Source: Podospora pseudoanserina
Lineage: Eukaryota > Ascomycota > Sordariomycetes > Sordariales > Podosporaceae
Length of the DNA: 64,000 bases
NCBI RefSeq assembly: GCF_035222485.1
Contig: NC_085921.1
Coordinates: 4,588,001 to 4,652,000 of the forward strand
Direction of reading: 5' to 3'
A model generated the notes under the pieces. That model was not told the DNA's origin and did no database searches. It worked only from the letters and a program-made list of their open reading frames with translations. This document shows positions 33,715-46,500 of this stretch, in pieces. The position numbers were made by a program, and so were the translations under genes. Numbering within the stretch: position 1 is the first letter of the stretch; the number at the start of each line of letters is the position of its first letter.

Positions 33715-36700
33715 TCTGGGGTACACCAATTTGGTATAACAGTGGTGTCTAACGGTTCTCAGTCAAGTCAAGGCCGGTGGTGAGGAAAGGGGGCAAGGGA
33801 ACAAAGGTGGTCGATAGTGGGAAAGCTAGCTGGTTATACAATGGGCCGGCCCTGGTCTAGGGAGGCGGATTTCTTCGTGTGGGCACCCCAATGGTGGTGA
33901 GTTGACGATAGGTAGGTGCTGTAAGAGAATCATGAGGGTAATTCGTGGCTCCTTTTTTGGTTCCAGTGAGACTCTGGGGTTGGCGTGACGCGTTTAGCCA
34001 ATAGTTTGTGACACTGTGAAACTTGATCTGGTTCCGAGGGCTCGATGGCACGGTGGAAGGAGGTGCAAGAGGGCTCGTGGTTGGTGAGAGGATTGGGGAA
34101 AGTGTGGCAGGACCCCCACTTTATCAGCTTGGGAACTTCAGGGCCGGGAAAGTTCCCGTCCGAAGCATTTTCTTTGGGAGATCGACAATGGAAGTGGGAT
34201 GTTGGCGACTTCAAATATGAATAGCCCGCACCTTCATCAACCCTCCAATGGCTGGACCTCTCGGGTTCGGATTCGAAATTTGGGGGTCAACTGCCCTGAA
34301 ACGCATCTCTGCCGCTTGGACGCTTTCCAGTCCCCGTCGTCGAGCCAACGGCTGCCGGGTGCATATGTCACTGATATCGGTTTGCGGTCTCGCATCCGGA
34401 ATCTTTCATGTCTCGGCAGTAAGCCAATTCACCTCAGCAAGCTCATCATCAGCCGTTCCCGACACCCCGACGCTGTCGTGCCGTTGTGTTCATGAATGAT
34501 TGATGAGACAAGCCCCGCCCCCCTGACGAACCTGTCCACTGGAGAACGATCCACAGCGGGAATCTAGCGCCAGGGCTGTTTAAGTTGGCGCAAATCTTCA
34601 ACAATCGCCGAGACTGTCCATTTCTCGAACATCACATCTTCAACTGCACTTCAGAACTCGACTGCCTCCAGCTTCGATATTCAATATATGTACATCTCGA
34701 AGCTCCGACCAATGCGACATACAAATGGCCCGAGGCATGGTTACATTCTGCAACACCATCCAGCGCACGTGGGGAAAGAAGACTGCAATTCTTGTTCATG
34801 TCTGACAATAATATTCTTGTTCCAAGATCCTGCACATACCTGTGCCGCCATCTGTCCCAAGATTGATGCAAATATCGGCTGCACCCGTCCCAGTTACACA
34901 AACACCATCTGATAATCTGCAAGCAACGCTGGGCACAATTCTCCATTGGGGCCCTGCCACACCTCCCATCGAGCAAATCTGCAAAGCTGAAATCAACCTC
35001 CTCTGTCGATATGGTCGAGCCGTGTCAGCCGTACCGCCGTGGTCCACATTAAGCCACCACAAAACGGCCGAGCAGCCACCGAAACGGTCACCCTCTTTAC
35101 AAAGGTAGTCAGAGCCTGGTCCCTACTTTCTAAAAGGCGTACTGGTACCTTTGACTTCCCAGCCTTGAATCCTGCCCTTCCCCATATTTGCGGCATATGA
35201 AGGACAGGCCAACCTTGTCAACCACCCCCACCATCTTTCCCTCTTCGCCAGGGCTCATCCCACCCCCAGGCCCAGCTCCCGACTCATCGATCGACTCCCC
35301 TTGGCAGTTGATGAGTGCTCATCTGGACTGAGGAGGATCTGTCCGGTGTTTGGAAACAAACGATGGTGGGGGGGTCTGATCTCGAGTGGCAAGGCCCCGG
35401 GATCAGGCTTGCGGATGGGATGTCAGTTGGGCGCGAGTCAGGCTTCTCACTGGTGTGAGATGATAGTGGCCGACACTTCCAGCTTAGCTTGATGCCATCA
35501 AGGCTGACTTGCACCAATACCTCACACCTGCTGCTGATTTGCCAGATCCAAACCTTGACTACAGACGTGCCTGCATCCACACCTTGGCCCCCGCATCTAG
35601 ATAACCGTCTCATGATGACGTCTCATATCAGCCAAAGCTTCCAGCCGAGACGGGATCATGCCCATCTCAGAAGTCAGAGCGGGATGGCAAGTGACTAGGA
35701 GCCCACACAGTGTCCAGCTTTCGGTGGGCCATCTCATGAAGGTGATGGAGTCATCCAAGGAGCTGGCATCCGGAGAGGGCAGACGTGGATCTGAACTGGG
35801 GCCGTTGTTAGGAGGGTTTGAAGTCATTCCTCTGCTACGTAAGCCCTCTGGTCCCTACAGTTGGGCTCCATACACGGGGCTTAATGCGAGGGATCCTGTG
35901 CTCATTGCTACACTGGAACCTTATCCAAGAACCTTGTACAGGTTTGATATACCCGCAGAGTCTGCTGCTAGGTATTGAATGATGTACGGCTGGATCTCTG
36001 GCACCAAACAACATACAAAGGCCTTTGTAACAGAATCTTCCAAAGCATCTCCCTCCGGCTCTCCCCTCTGCTCTTCCCATTTTGGTCTTCCGCCTGTTCA
36101 CGGGAGATAAGTGGCTTTCGGCGCAGGGGAGCGCCGGTGTATTCGTAACTCCAGTGATATTGAGCTGTCCTTTGGGAATCCGTTAGGAGTAGATGCGGGG
36201 GTTGTACTCGTGTGTTTCTGGGGATTGGCAGTTGGTGTTGGAAGTGACAAGTGGAAGGGGTGAGGGGTGGGTAGGAGAATACCTGGTTTTAAAGGAGCAA
36301 TATCATCACTGAATCCCCTCATCCTAAGTAATTTGGGCATATAGTCTTGTCAAATCTCTGGTCATTTGGCCACTCTTTTTCTGCTGAATTTGCCCCTTCA
36401 ATGCCCCAATTTTGGTGGCCTTGTGATATACGAGATAGGATCCTAACACCCGACCACTTCTCTCAAATCAAATCTGTAGTCCATTACGAGAAGAGATCCA
36501 TGCGGGCCAACAAAAAGTTGGGCTGGTCGCATAAAGATAGAAGCCTGTTCTGGGCCCGTCTTGGGATGACATTCACCGATGACATGGAGATTTACATTTC
36601 CCATAAGTCACAGCACGAGAAAAATCACTGGAATCAACACCTCAGTTCAAATTGTCACATATCTCACATCTCCACCCACCAAAACCACACAAAAGAAAAA

Positions 36701-37385
36701 CAAGGATATCTCTTTAACATATATTACACGAACCTCCTCCCTTTTTATTTTGTTTCTCTGGACTACCGCCACCCTCACAGTCCCATTTCGGAAAAGACAA
36801 GACCCCCTGACCACCTACCCCATCCCAAAAGCAAATGACCGACCTCATTAACGTAATCTTCTCTCCCTTTCCCTACCCGTCTCTACTATTCGTCCCCTGT
36901 GTTGTATCAAACACAACAACCCATCCCATAAAAGCTATAAACCTCCTCAGTTAAACTCCGACCCGTCACCTTCCAGTTCTGTGATCCCTATACCATGTTT
37001 GCCGAACTTTTTATGAGCGCGCCGAAAGACAAACTGAACTGGAAAAAACTGGAAAACGATGAACGAGATGTAGCGAGCCGATTGAAAAGACCAAGAAAAG
37101 AAAGGCAGAGAAAGGCATGGCGGGTATAATTGAGAGTGAGGGAAAAGAGAAATAACCGAGAAATACCGATACCAAAACCGTTGCCGTGAAATGAAATAAA
37201 AAGACAAGGCAATGTGATGAAGGGCAGATGCGCGAAAATGCTAGTAATTCTTTGCGAGCCGGCACGCAGGGTACTGGCACTTCACGAAACCCCAGATAGT
37301 GTTGTTGCTTGTGACTATGCTTTGTATGACGATACTGCCGCGCTAAGCATGATGGAATAAACTTGGATGTTGGAGGAGTGGATCA
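33715..37385. other. 3.7-kb gene-poor region
   Basis: No gene is supported between the P450 start (33714) and the stop of the Cys/His-domain gene (37386). It should include the P450 promoter on the left and a long 3' untranslated region of the right-hand gene. The longest unassigned frame (36347-36838, plus, 163 codons) has no domain, no splice context and low-complexity patches. No tRNA-like cloverleaf was found by eye. Confidence 0.5.
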
Positions 37386-40300
37386 TCACTGGTGTGAACC
37401 AGCGGATCCAGGGGCGGATCCAGGGGCAGCATAAGCCCCTCCATCTTGACTGCCATGCTGTGATGGAACCATGCTCGCACGGCGAGCAGGAGCCGGAGCC
37501 AGCTGGGATGAGCCAAACGGACTGCCCAAAACGTTCGTGGACGCACGGCGGGGATCGGGCAGCACGTTTACACCAGACATGGCTGGGATAGTGGGCGTTT
37601 GGTAACCCGACCAGCGAGGCTCATAGCCATACGTCGGGGCCGGAGCCGGGGCCGAATCTGGGACCGTTTGGTTCACGCCCGAGGATGTGTACCCCGTGGT
37701 GCCATACACCGGACTGCTGTGGTTGCGAACATGCTTAATGTTGGAACCGTGGAAGGCCGAGCCGGGGTTGGAGTGCTGGTTTCGTTGATTGTAGCTATAG
37801 CTGCTGTAATCATTTGCACGGTACCCATTGTTGGAAGCGCGAAAGTCAGACCCGCTGGATGTAAAGTTATTCATCGGAGCAGGAGCGGGTTGGTAGCCCG
37901 AGAAGCTGTTGCTAGGATAACCAGCCGCAGCAGGGTAGTTGGATGTTGCGACTGGGTAAGCAGGAGTTGAATACCCCTGGGAGAAGGTTGGAGTGGCCCA
38001 CTGGTTGAAGCTAGCATCTGAAACAGATCGCTGGTGCCCAGAGCGGCGGCCAAAGTCCAATTCATAGATGCCGTTTCGATCGTAATTGGAAGCACTGCCG
38101 TATTGAGGAACTGTCCGGTTGGTCTGAGCATCATATCGCTGCGTATTGTATGTCGGCAGAGATGCTTGGTTGGAAGTGCCGGTGCGAGAGTCATACTGAG
38201 TGGTGCTTTGAGACAACGTCGGTTCCAGGGTGCGCGGGCTATCGTAAGTGCGTGCCGTCACATCTGTGTCCCTGGGTACTGGGGGATAAGTAGGGTTGGG
38301 AATTCGTTCGAATGTGAATTCAGACCGAGGTGGCCTGGAAAAGTCGTGCTCGGACGAAAGGGTGCTGGGTTGGCTAGCTCTACGAGGAGCTGCCGCAGCT
38401 CGGGGAGCAGAGGTCCTTAACGCGGCACCACTGGACTGTGTGCGTCTGTGAGCCGAGCTTGTCTTGGCCTTTGTCTTCTTCGCTGTGTGAGCGCCTTCAA
38501 TGTTTGGGAGAAGCTCAATATCCGGGACAGCAGAAAGAAGGCCGGCGTCCATGTCATTGTCAATGCGTCGGAGAATGTCAAGGACTTCAAGCGTGCTGTA
38601 GCCACCACGACACAAGCCCTGATACCAATCAGGGACAGGCACCGAGGATGCCTGGTGGATAGCCGCATCAAGATCAGGCTCATCGGCGTCATCCATCTCA
38701 TCTTCCTCCGCCTCGGCATCGGCCCGGGTGCGCTTCTTGGACCCCTTTCTTTTCCCCTTGTCGGCGTCATCGATCCGTTTCGCCTCGCGGCGCCTGACAG
38801 CAACCGTCCAATCCTTCAAGATGCCATCCTTGCCGCTCCTCTCATTGTCGTTACTCCAGACCTGAATACGCACAACCTGGATGATAATCCTTTGAAGTAA
38901 GGTTGATTGGTAGTTCATGTCAGATCGATATCTCGCTCGTTGATAGTGCTTGCGGCACACCATCAGCCAGACATGGTCAGGAACGGCACGGGTGCATGAT
39001 TTATTTCTGCCAAAAATATGGGACATGGACTTGCGCATGTTAATCTTGGCGTCAGGGAGTGTGCAGGGCGTCATGACGGAGCATTCAGGAGGCTTGTCAA
39101 TGTCAAGCATCCGAACACACTCGGTATGATCCTGGCAAACGTCAGGGACGAGGTAGTTGTATAGATCTGGTCCGATCCAGAACCGGCCGACGGTGCCAGG
39201 AGGCCCGACGGGCAGATTGGGTTCGGATGCCACTCGCCGGTGGGGAATGACTGTGTCTTCATTGTTTTCGTAGGAAAGAAGATCGTGAGCACTGAGATAG
39301 ATCTTGTTAGCATTGGAGTATATCTAAGGAGGGTTGTGAGACGTGACGTCACCAGCCAATCAGAAATAAAGATCTTATCTCTGATCACTGGAGCACAGAA
39401 ACCCGCAAAATGACGAAAGGCCAAGAAATTGTTGCAGAAACCGGTGGGTCGTTTTCCGCCATTTGCAGGGGCTAACCGCTGCGACGGTAACGGCCGTGCA
39501 TATTGCCAAGCTCACTGAGCTCTGGCCGTTGAGATATTTGGGTGATAGGGGGTTTTCGACGATAATGTCGGCGTGGAAGATGATGTGGCAGGACTTAAAA
39601 GGAATTGGGAGGAATTGGGAGGAATTGGGAGGAATTGGGAGGAATTGAGGAAGAGATTAAAATATGTAGTAAGTCAACGTACCTATTCAAGCTCACGTTT
39701 GAGTTTGACTGCCCGCGACGGGGGATGATAACGTCGCTGGGTGACTGAGCTCGAAGGGGCAATACCTGATTGTGACCGCGGATTGTGTTGTTATTGTTGC
39801 CACTGAAACCGATAGCAGCGGAGCGGTAATTGTCGCTGTGGTTCTCGAGCTTGACACGAGGCGAAGTCTGAACATCTTCGTCCTCGTCAATATTGGTGAG
39901 GTCAACCTGTTCGGTCGCCATGTCCAGGTTCCGATGACTGGGACTTGCTCGAAGATCAGGTGGTTGATGAAATTGATACTGGGCCGATGACCAAGAATCT
40001 GATTTGTTCGGATGCCTGGAGAAAAGTGATGAAGTACGGGAAAAGTCCGAAGCTGTGGTTGTGGCAGAGGTGAAGGAAGAAAGGGAACTCCTCGACAGAG
40101 AGAATTTATGGCCTGGGGAGCTGGGGCTGGCAGGTGGTGACTGACAGGCGGGCCTTGGGCATTCACCACTAGTTGGAATAGACTTGGGATCAATACTCAA
40201 GGACAATGGTAATGAATAGCCTCCAGCGTCCCACGGCGTGCGATTCCTGTGATTGGTAACGGCCACGCTCTCGTTGGGAGAGTCGGACCCACTTCTTTGC

Positions 40301-40545
40301 GAAGTTGCTCTGCTGCCGGGTGGTGACGGAGTGTTGGGAACTGCCGTAGAGGTTGCCGTGGTCTCACCCGTGGCAGAAGGGGTTGAACTGTCCATAGAGT
40401 CCCTCCGGTGCGTTTTTCCTTGCTGTGTTCCGTGAAGCGCTCCTTCAAACCCTCCTTGTAGCCCAACTGGAATACCTCCCTGGATTCCTCCTTGTAGTCT
40501 TCCTCCTACCCCATACGATACGTTCAATAGCGATGTGACGTCCAT
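37386..40545 (-). CDS. Fungal-specific Cys/His-domain protein, possible transcriptional or developmental regulator
   Basis: Two exons (40545-39683, 39291-37386) encode 922 residues starting MDVTSLLN. The first 300 residues are Ser/Pro/Thr-rich and disordered. A compact block at about residues 335-440 carries conserved-looking Cys and His: CQDHTEC, PPEC, TPC, then SHIFGRNKSCTR and DHVWLMVCRKHYQRARYR, followed by a helix and KDWTVAVRRREAKRI. A KRKGSKKRTR nuclear-localisation-type stretch comes next. Residues about 490 to the end are Tyr/Ser/Pro/Gln-rich and prion-like. Zinc and DNA or RNA binding are inference from the Cys/His and basic residues. I have the impression of a fungal family of unknown function but cannot name it. 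Very long upstream region (8.9 kb) and a repeat-bearing 391-nt intron are further traits often seen at regulators. Confidence 0.75.
39601..39650 (+). repeat. 10-bp minisatellite in an intron
   Basis: Four perfect copies of GGAATTGGGA followed by a fifth degenerate copy (GGAATTGAGG). It lies in the single intron of the Cys/His-domain gene and would be transcribed as TCCCAATTCC repeats. Confidence 0.95.
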
Positions 40546-43500
40546 TTTGTAGATGGCTGAGACGGGCCTCAGGCAGCCATTCAAGGAAACCCTATTCACC
40601 CGACACGCCCTAATGCTTCGTTCGACCAACCAGCTGGCCCTCCTTAATCTCTCAGGGACAAGATGGAAGCTCCGTCTAAGCTCAGGTCTCCGCCCTGTCT
40701 GACCTTCAGTTCAAGATAGCGAGCTAGCGTGTTCCGAAAACGAACGAGACCTCTGAGTAACAACTGGAACCTTGACGGCTGGTGCGTGGTCCTGCCCTCG
40801 GCTGACTATGCAAAATGCCACTCGATCCCCTCGGCTCAGTAATCGTCCGCAAGGTCACCGGCTATTTCGGCTCCGATATCGTCGGGCTCAGTTGTCGAGC
40901 GTGATCCCCGGGTCCGTCACGTAACCAAACAATGAAACCACCCTTTCCCAAATGACGTTTCCAAATTCCACCAAGATAACTGACTTCAGCTTGAAGTCGT
41001 CCAAAGACCTGCGTTTTGATGTCGAGAGTCCCGCTTTGATGGCCTTCCCTGGCAGTTTCCTTTGGGTCTGTTTCCTTTACCGACACGCCGACCTGTGGAT
41101 GATTGTTCGAGTCCCAGACAAAGGCAGGACTCAACCGATCGTGCTCAATAATAAGGCAAGGATACACGACTGTTGCTGATGTTGCGTCGCTTTTCTTTAC
41201 CCCATCAGGTTGTGTTGCCGCGCTCGCTCTTGTTCTCGCCACCGCTGTCGTCCTCGTCGATACGAAACTGTCACCACAGTAAAGACTTGCTTCCGATGTG
41301 GTGATCTATAGGGCGAAGAAGGTTCGGAACCAGCAGCCAGGCGAGCTAGACGGGTGGCCCGCCACCTTATGTTCTCCAGACAGCTCGGCACAAGCGAATA
41401 TCTGCCCCACGCCGCGGGCGCGGACAAGCTTATCGAAGGGATCGACGTTTGAGACTCGCACTGACAGTCCCACAGACAGTTTGATGGGACCCGAAACACC
41501 TTGGATCCAGGCACTGGAGAAGAATGGAAGTCGGGTAGCTAGCTCAGGGTTGACAAGGAGGGGGGGGAGGAAACATTTGGCAGCCAACAGCCCCTCCAAG
41601 AATTCTGTAACAGGTATGAGTGGATCGAAACAAAATATAGCAACTTCGCGAGCTGACACTGACTTGGTAAACAGGGGGACACAAGAAAATAGCTCAAGAA
41701 GAACCCGCTCCAAGAAGCCCGAAGAGCCAACCGGCGGCCGTCTGTCGTCCAGCTCGATCACGATACAAAACCAAGCGAACAGACGAGCGTCAAAGAGAAC
41801 AGCACCAGAGATGTCGCCGCGTCTCAAGACAGAGGTCGACCAAGATCAGACGGACTGTACAATGTCGAAGTGGTGATGCCGGGTGTTGGATGGCACCAGT
41901 GGTTGCCGAGACAAGAGGGAGAAAAGGGAAGGAAGGAGCTGGTCGCAACAGCTTGGTTAAGCAAAAGGAAACAACAAGAACAAGTTGAGATGATTCCTTC
42001 GGCAGGACACCTCGAGCCAAAAAGAGGAATGGGGATCAGTGAGGGGATAAGGCTGGCACTTGGGTGCATGAGTCGAAGACACACAGTCCAAGGACAGTAC
42101 GTGTTTGAGTGCGTGGTAGGGTACATCCGGGGACAGCGACCGGGAAGACCTTGAAGGCCGCCGAATGTCTTGCTGGGGTGCCAAAGGTGATGTCCTGTGC
42201 CCGACTGGGATCAACCAAGCAGCCATGGATCAGAGATCCGGGGCGGGCAGCACGACGCAGGCTGGCCGAAGCTCTCAGGAACGGGCAGATGACAGACGGT
42301 TGCACAGTCGGAGGGTCAGGACGGCAAGAGTTTTGCACAGAGTTTCCGTCTGCAGCGCCGCTCCCATGCCCTTGCGCTCCCTTTGCATTGAAGAAGGTGT
42401 TAGTCGACGTTTAGGGTTCCCCACACTAGACGCAGTGGTGTAGTGTAATGGTGGTGGTGGTGGTGTGGTCCTGTGGATGGGACCGGGCTCGCAGATATCC
42501 CCCGAGGGGGTGTGTACGTGCTTGGCCAGCAGGTAGCTACCAGACTTTTGTGGCTCCTGTCTTTTTGTGATGAATGTACAGGGCCATGGACCATGGTCCC
42601 TGATGTGGCCATCCTTGTGGAGTGCTTGGTGCGGATGCAACATGCCGCAGAGCCTTCTCAGTCATCCAGATCCCTGGTCACCCAAAGTCTTGGCTACATC
42701 CCATATGCCGACCGTTTTCAACATCGCAGAAGCCTACCCGCGCGTCAGATTGGCCCGTTCAACATCATGGCGTCAGATATTCGTCTGAAGCGCTACACAG
42801 AGGATCACCAGGGCGAGAATCAAAACCAGTAGCTGAAGACCTCGTTGCATTCGTTGCCAACAGGCAGAGGAAAAAACCAACACCACTCACATCTTGTTTG
42901 GCCTCGCTTTCACAGAAGCACAAAAAGACACATGGGGTTGAGACAGACTCGGAGGCTCTAAAAAGCACATGGCCCGTATCCGCATGCCCTTGATGGAGAC
43001 TGCCATCTCAGGATTCGGTGTGGCGCAGCACTTTTTCCAGGATCGACAAGCTGAGACTCCGAGATGGGGCGTGAAACGTCTTGGGAAGCCATGTTTGCCA
43101 GGAGAGTGGAAGACTCGAATGAATCCAGGCACGGTTTCTCGGGTCTCTTCTTGTAACCGTATTCATCAGTTCACAAGACTGAGAGCTGTTTACGGGCATA
43201 GGCGGTCGATCCCATTGCAACGGTGCTAGTGAGAACAACAAAGAAGCTAAAGGCGAGAAAGGGGTTGCCAGAAACCCGCCGAGGCTAACGGCACCAGAGG
43301 AAGGACAGGGTTCAGCAGCGCTGGATCGAAAACGGAGCCGTTGTCGCGGCTAATTTAGCAACCTTCTGCAGCCACACGATACCCGAAACGTCATGTTTGG
43401 GACGATGTAACCCTATCTTGAACTGGTGGAGGAGAAGGCGTGGGTGTTGATGTTGACGAACCCTCAGTAGAGTTATCAGTGTCGGTTTCTTTTTTCTACT

Positions 43501-46500
43501 GCTGGGTAGCGACACCACTCGGTATTCGTCACACCATTTCAGAAGATGGGAAGAGTGCTCAAAGTGCTGCGAGCTATTCTCTTCGTGTTTGCTATGTTGG
43601 CAAATGGGTTCGCGTTAGATCGCCTGTCACAAGAAAAAAAAGGAACCGGCAGGGGGATGTATGAGAGGGGCTGCCGGGAGTTGTCCGATTTGAATCCGAT
43701 CGAGCCTAGGCCCAGCCAGCCCAAGGGAAGTAGGTGAGCGTACCTTGAGCAGTATCACCAACAAGATTAGGACTACCCTCGTCGAAACAGCATCAGAAAC
43801 CATACACAAGTTTGTCGAACCAGTATAGGTTGTGGTGGTATCCATTCATGACAGTAGTCTGAAGTGATGGTGGACAGAAAGCTTGTCTCCATGTCGAGTG
43901 AGTGAGTGGGCGGAAGATGGTCCGAGTTGCGATTGGCTCTTCTGGCTCCTGGAGGGGTGTTTCAGAAGAAGGAACCTCACCACTGCCCAGCAACCACCTG
44001 AAGATGGAGAGCGGGCAATGCAGGGGGCGAGATAGGGTGCGTCTACAGATGTTTCAGCGGGCTCCCCAGTTCATGCGAAGAAGAAAAAGCCAAAGTCTGG
44101 GTCGCCAAGACTCCTTCCCGCAGCGGGCGGGAGGCCCACTCTTGATGACCCGGAGAGGGCCTACTAACCTTGAGTATAGGTGATTTGAATAGGGATAGGT
44201 AATAGTATTGGATACTGAAGAAAGTGATATCAACAGGCTACCTACGGTCACGGTACTAAATGGAACACTTTTCACCTTCCTAGTTGCTCTGGCACACGTC
44301 GCTTCCCTTGCTAGGTTCCTACTCTTGACAGGCTGCTGGCGACCCCACCCACTAAACCTTCGTCCACCAGCTTTCCACTGTGGCAGGTGCGTCTTGGACG
44401 ATCATTCATTCATGCTTTGCCATGTCTCTTCTGACGGCCCTTGGAACCCGGCGTGCCCGGAGACCCCTTTCTTGTTCTCGAAGCTTCAGATTCCCTTGTC
44501 GTCGATCAGGCTCTGGAAGCGCACCAACAAGCGAAGGTAACAACATTTCGACCCTGGACCGATTGAACCGGCTGGGCTGTCTTAACCTCGAAATAAGGTT
44601 GGTTCGTGTGTTTTGGGGAACCTGGGAATCTCTATCTGAATCCCTCGTTTGTGGGTGACACGAGAATACGGGTGCCTAATTGTCGATCCGGGACAGACAG
44701 TTCAAAAATAGCATACGGCATGTTTCTGGAATACTCAAGGAGCCCTCATGCGGAAGCGAGGCTCAGCTCCGTATCTTTGCCGGCCGCTCCCCTCTACATC
44801 CATCACCTCACCTCAGTCGGCCCCGGCCATGGTCCGAATCGTAGCCTCGGATGAGAAACGTTCAATCAACTACTGTCCCCCGAGTGCAAAGCTTGTTTCT
44901 GGCCTTCGGACAATTCTCAACGTCTCGGGCATCACAACATGCCGACTCTGCACAAATCGTCCTAGCAAGATGCCACACAAGAAACATGCAACACGAGGCA
45001 CAGGAATATCAAGCAGGTGGGCCCACCCGAACAAACTCTCCGCCGTGTTCCTCGTCTTCCGTGATACAAGCTCAACTACCAGCCAGCTCTCTTCAGGAAA
45101 CAGAGCCCGACCCAGTATTCATTCGGGCCATGGCTCCCAAACACATTTTGCATCTCCGATAGCGCTCCCAGTGCGGCACCTCAGTGGAGCGTTACTCTTT
45201 GGAAGCTAAACATAGTTTTTCTAGTATGTGACTAGGTAGACAGTCACATTGAGCATCCCTCCCCTAAGCATATCGATCCATCGCGCATTCCCAAGCATGC
45301 AACCTGGATCTGGAGAATGAGATATCTCTGAAAGTCCCGGCCGAATAAAGCCAGTTGCAAGACCGGACGAGATGACTGTGCCACTCAAACCCCGGAATCA
45401 GTTCGGACTCTTGATCTAGGCATCTGGCAAAGTCGCCCTACGCCCCCTTTGCGCGGCTTGGAACCGAGACGGCACTGTGCCACCGATGGGGATGCCAAAG
45501 TCTAAGATTGACAACTGTTGCGTGGTGTTGTGGTCTCGAAACGGTACACAAAACGGCAGAAAAAATCCTCCGATTTCACCTTCCTATAGGCCATACGAAA
45601 AGCTGATGAAAGCCACGTCCCAAGTCACAAACGGATGTTCGGGTAGGGATGCAAGTTTGGCTACTGACAAGGCGACCAGCGGCCAAGCATGGGAACTTCT
45701 GATCTGCTGGTCATATCGTCCCCGGCGATGACACTAACTGGACTCTTCCAGGTTCACCATCCACACACTTCGATGCACAACATTCAAGACACACAGGGGT
45801 TCATCTCGCGGTCTGGTGTCTGCGGAGAATTTTCTACCGGGTTGCGTGGCAGACGGGTGGCCGCTGTTGTAATGCATGCGGTCAACTTGGAAGTAACAAA
45901 GACAGGGCGGCTTTCCTGCCTGGGGAGAGAGCAACCGGGCCTCATGGCCGAGGGGAAGGGGGTGGATGATGTGGCAATGATCCGATGTGATGATTTGCAG
46001 TGCGGAAGACCGGATCGGGAGGTGCCTGCTCCCCAACCGATCGAATAAATGATATCGATGACAGTCTCTCTACATCAGACGACCGTCAGATGGAGACCCA
46101 AAGGGGGGTCACAACATTCCCCCCTTTTCTCCCGCTTGCCGACTTACAACACCCGCATTCTGTTCCCCTCCCGGCAGAGTTTCTCTTCCAGTAAGAGACT
46201 TGAATTGTAACTGCTGCTCCCCGCCGACCCCGCGTCAAGCAGCGTGGCGTTATGTATCTGTACGATACTGCTGTTGCCCGCCACGCTTGCACCAAACTGG
46301 AAGGCAACACTTGATGGCTGCCCCTTGGTCTGGCCGGACGGACGGGGAATAGCAGCCGATAATAATGATGGGGACAATGGGTTCTGGAACCACGTTGCGA
46401 TTTCCCATGTACGCATCGGAAGTCGGAAGCCAACGCCCCCCCCCCAACAGTGAGTAGCTATTCGGGGACTTGCGTCTAGGATTAGCTTGCCCCTTTTCTT

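Noticed and set aside
36347-36838. A 163-codon plus-strand frame in the gap at 33.7-37.4 kb
   Set aside because: No domain, signal peptide or splice context; adjacent frames of similar size occur by chance in this stretch.
41100-41120. A GTTCGAGTCCC string resembling a tRNA T-loop
   Set aside because: No pairing T-stem and no D-arm or acceptor arm at the expected distances.
44748-45209. A 153-codon plus-strand frame in the 8.9-kb gap
   Set aside because: No recognisable motif and heavy overlap with other open frames; no leader or intron signals.
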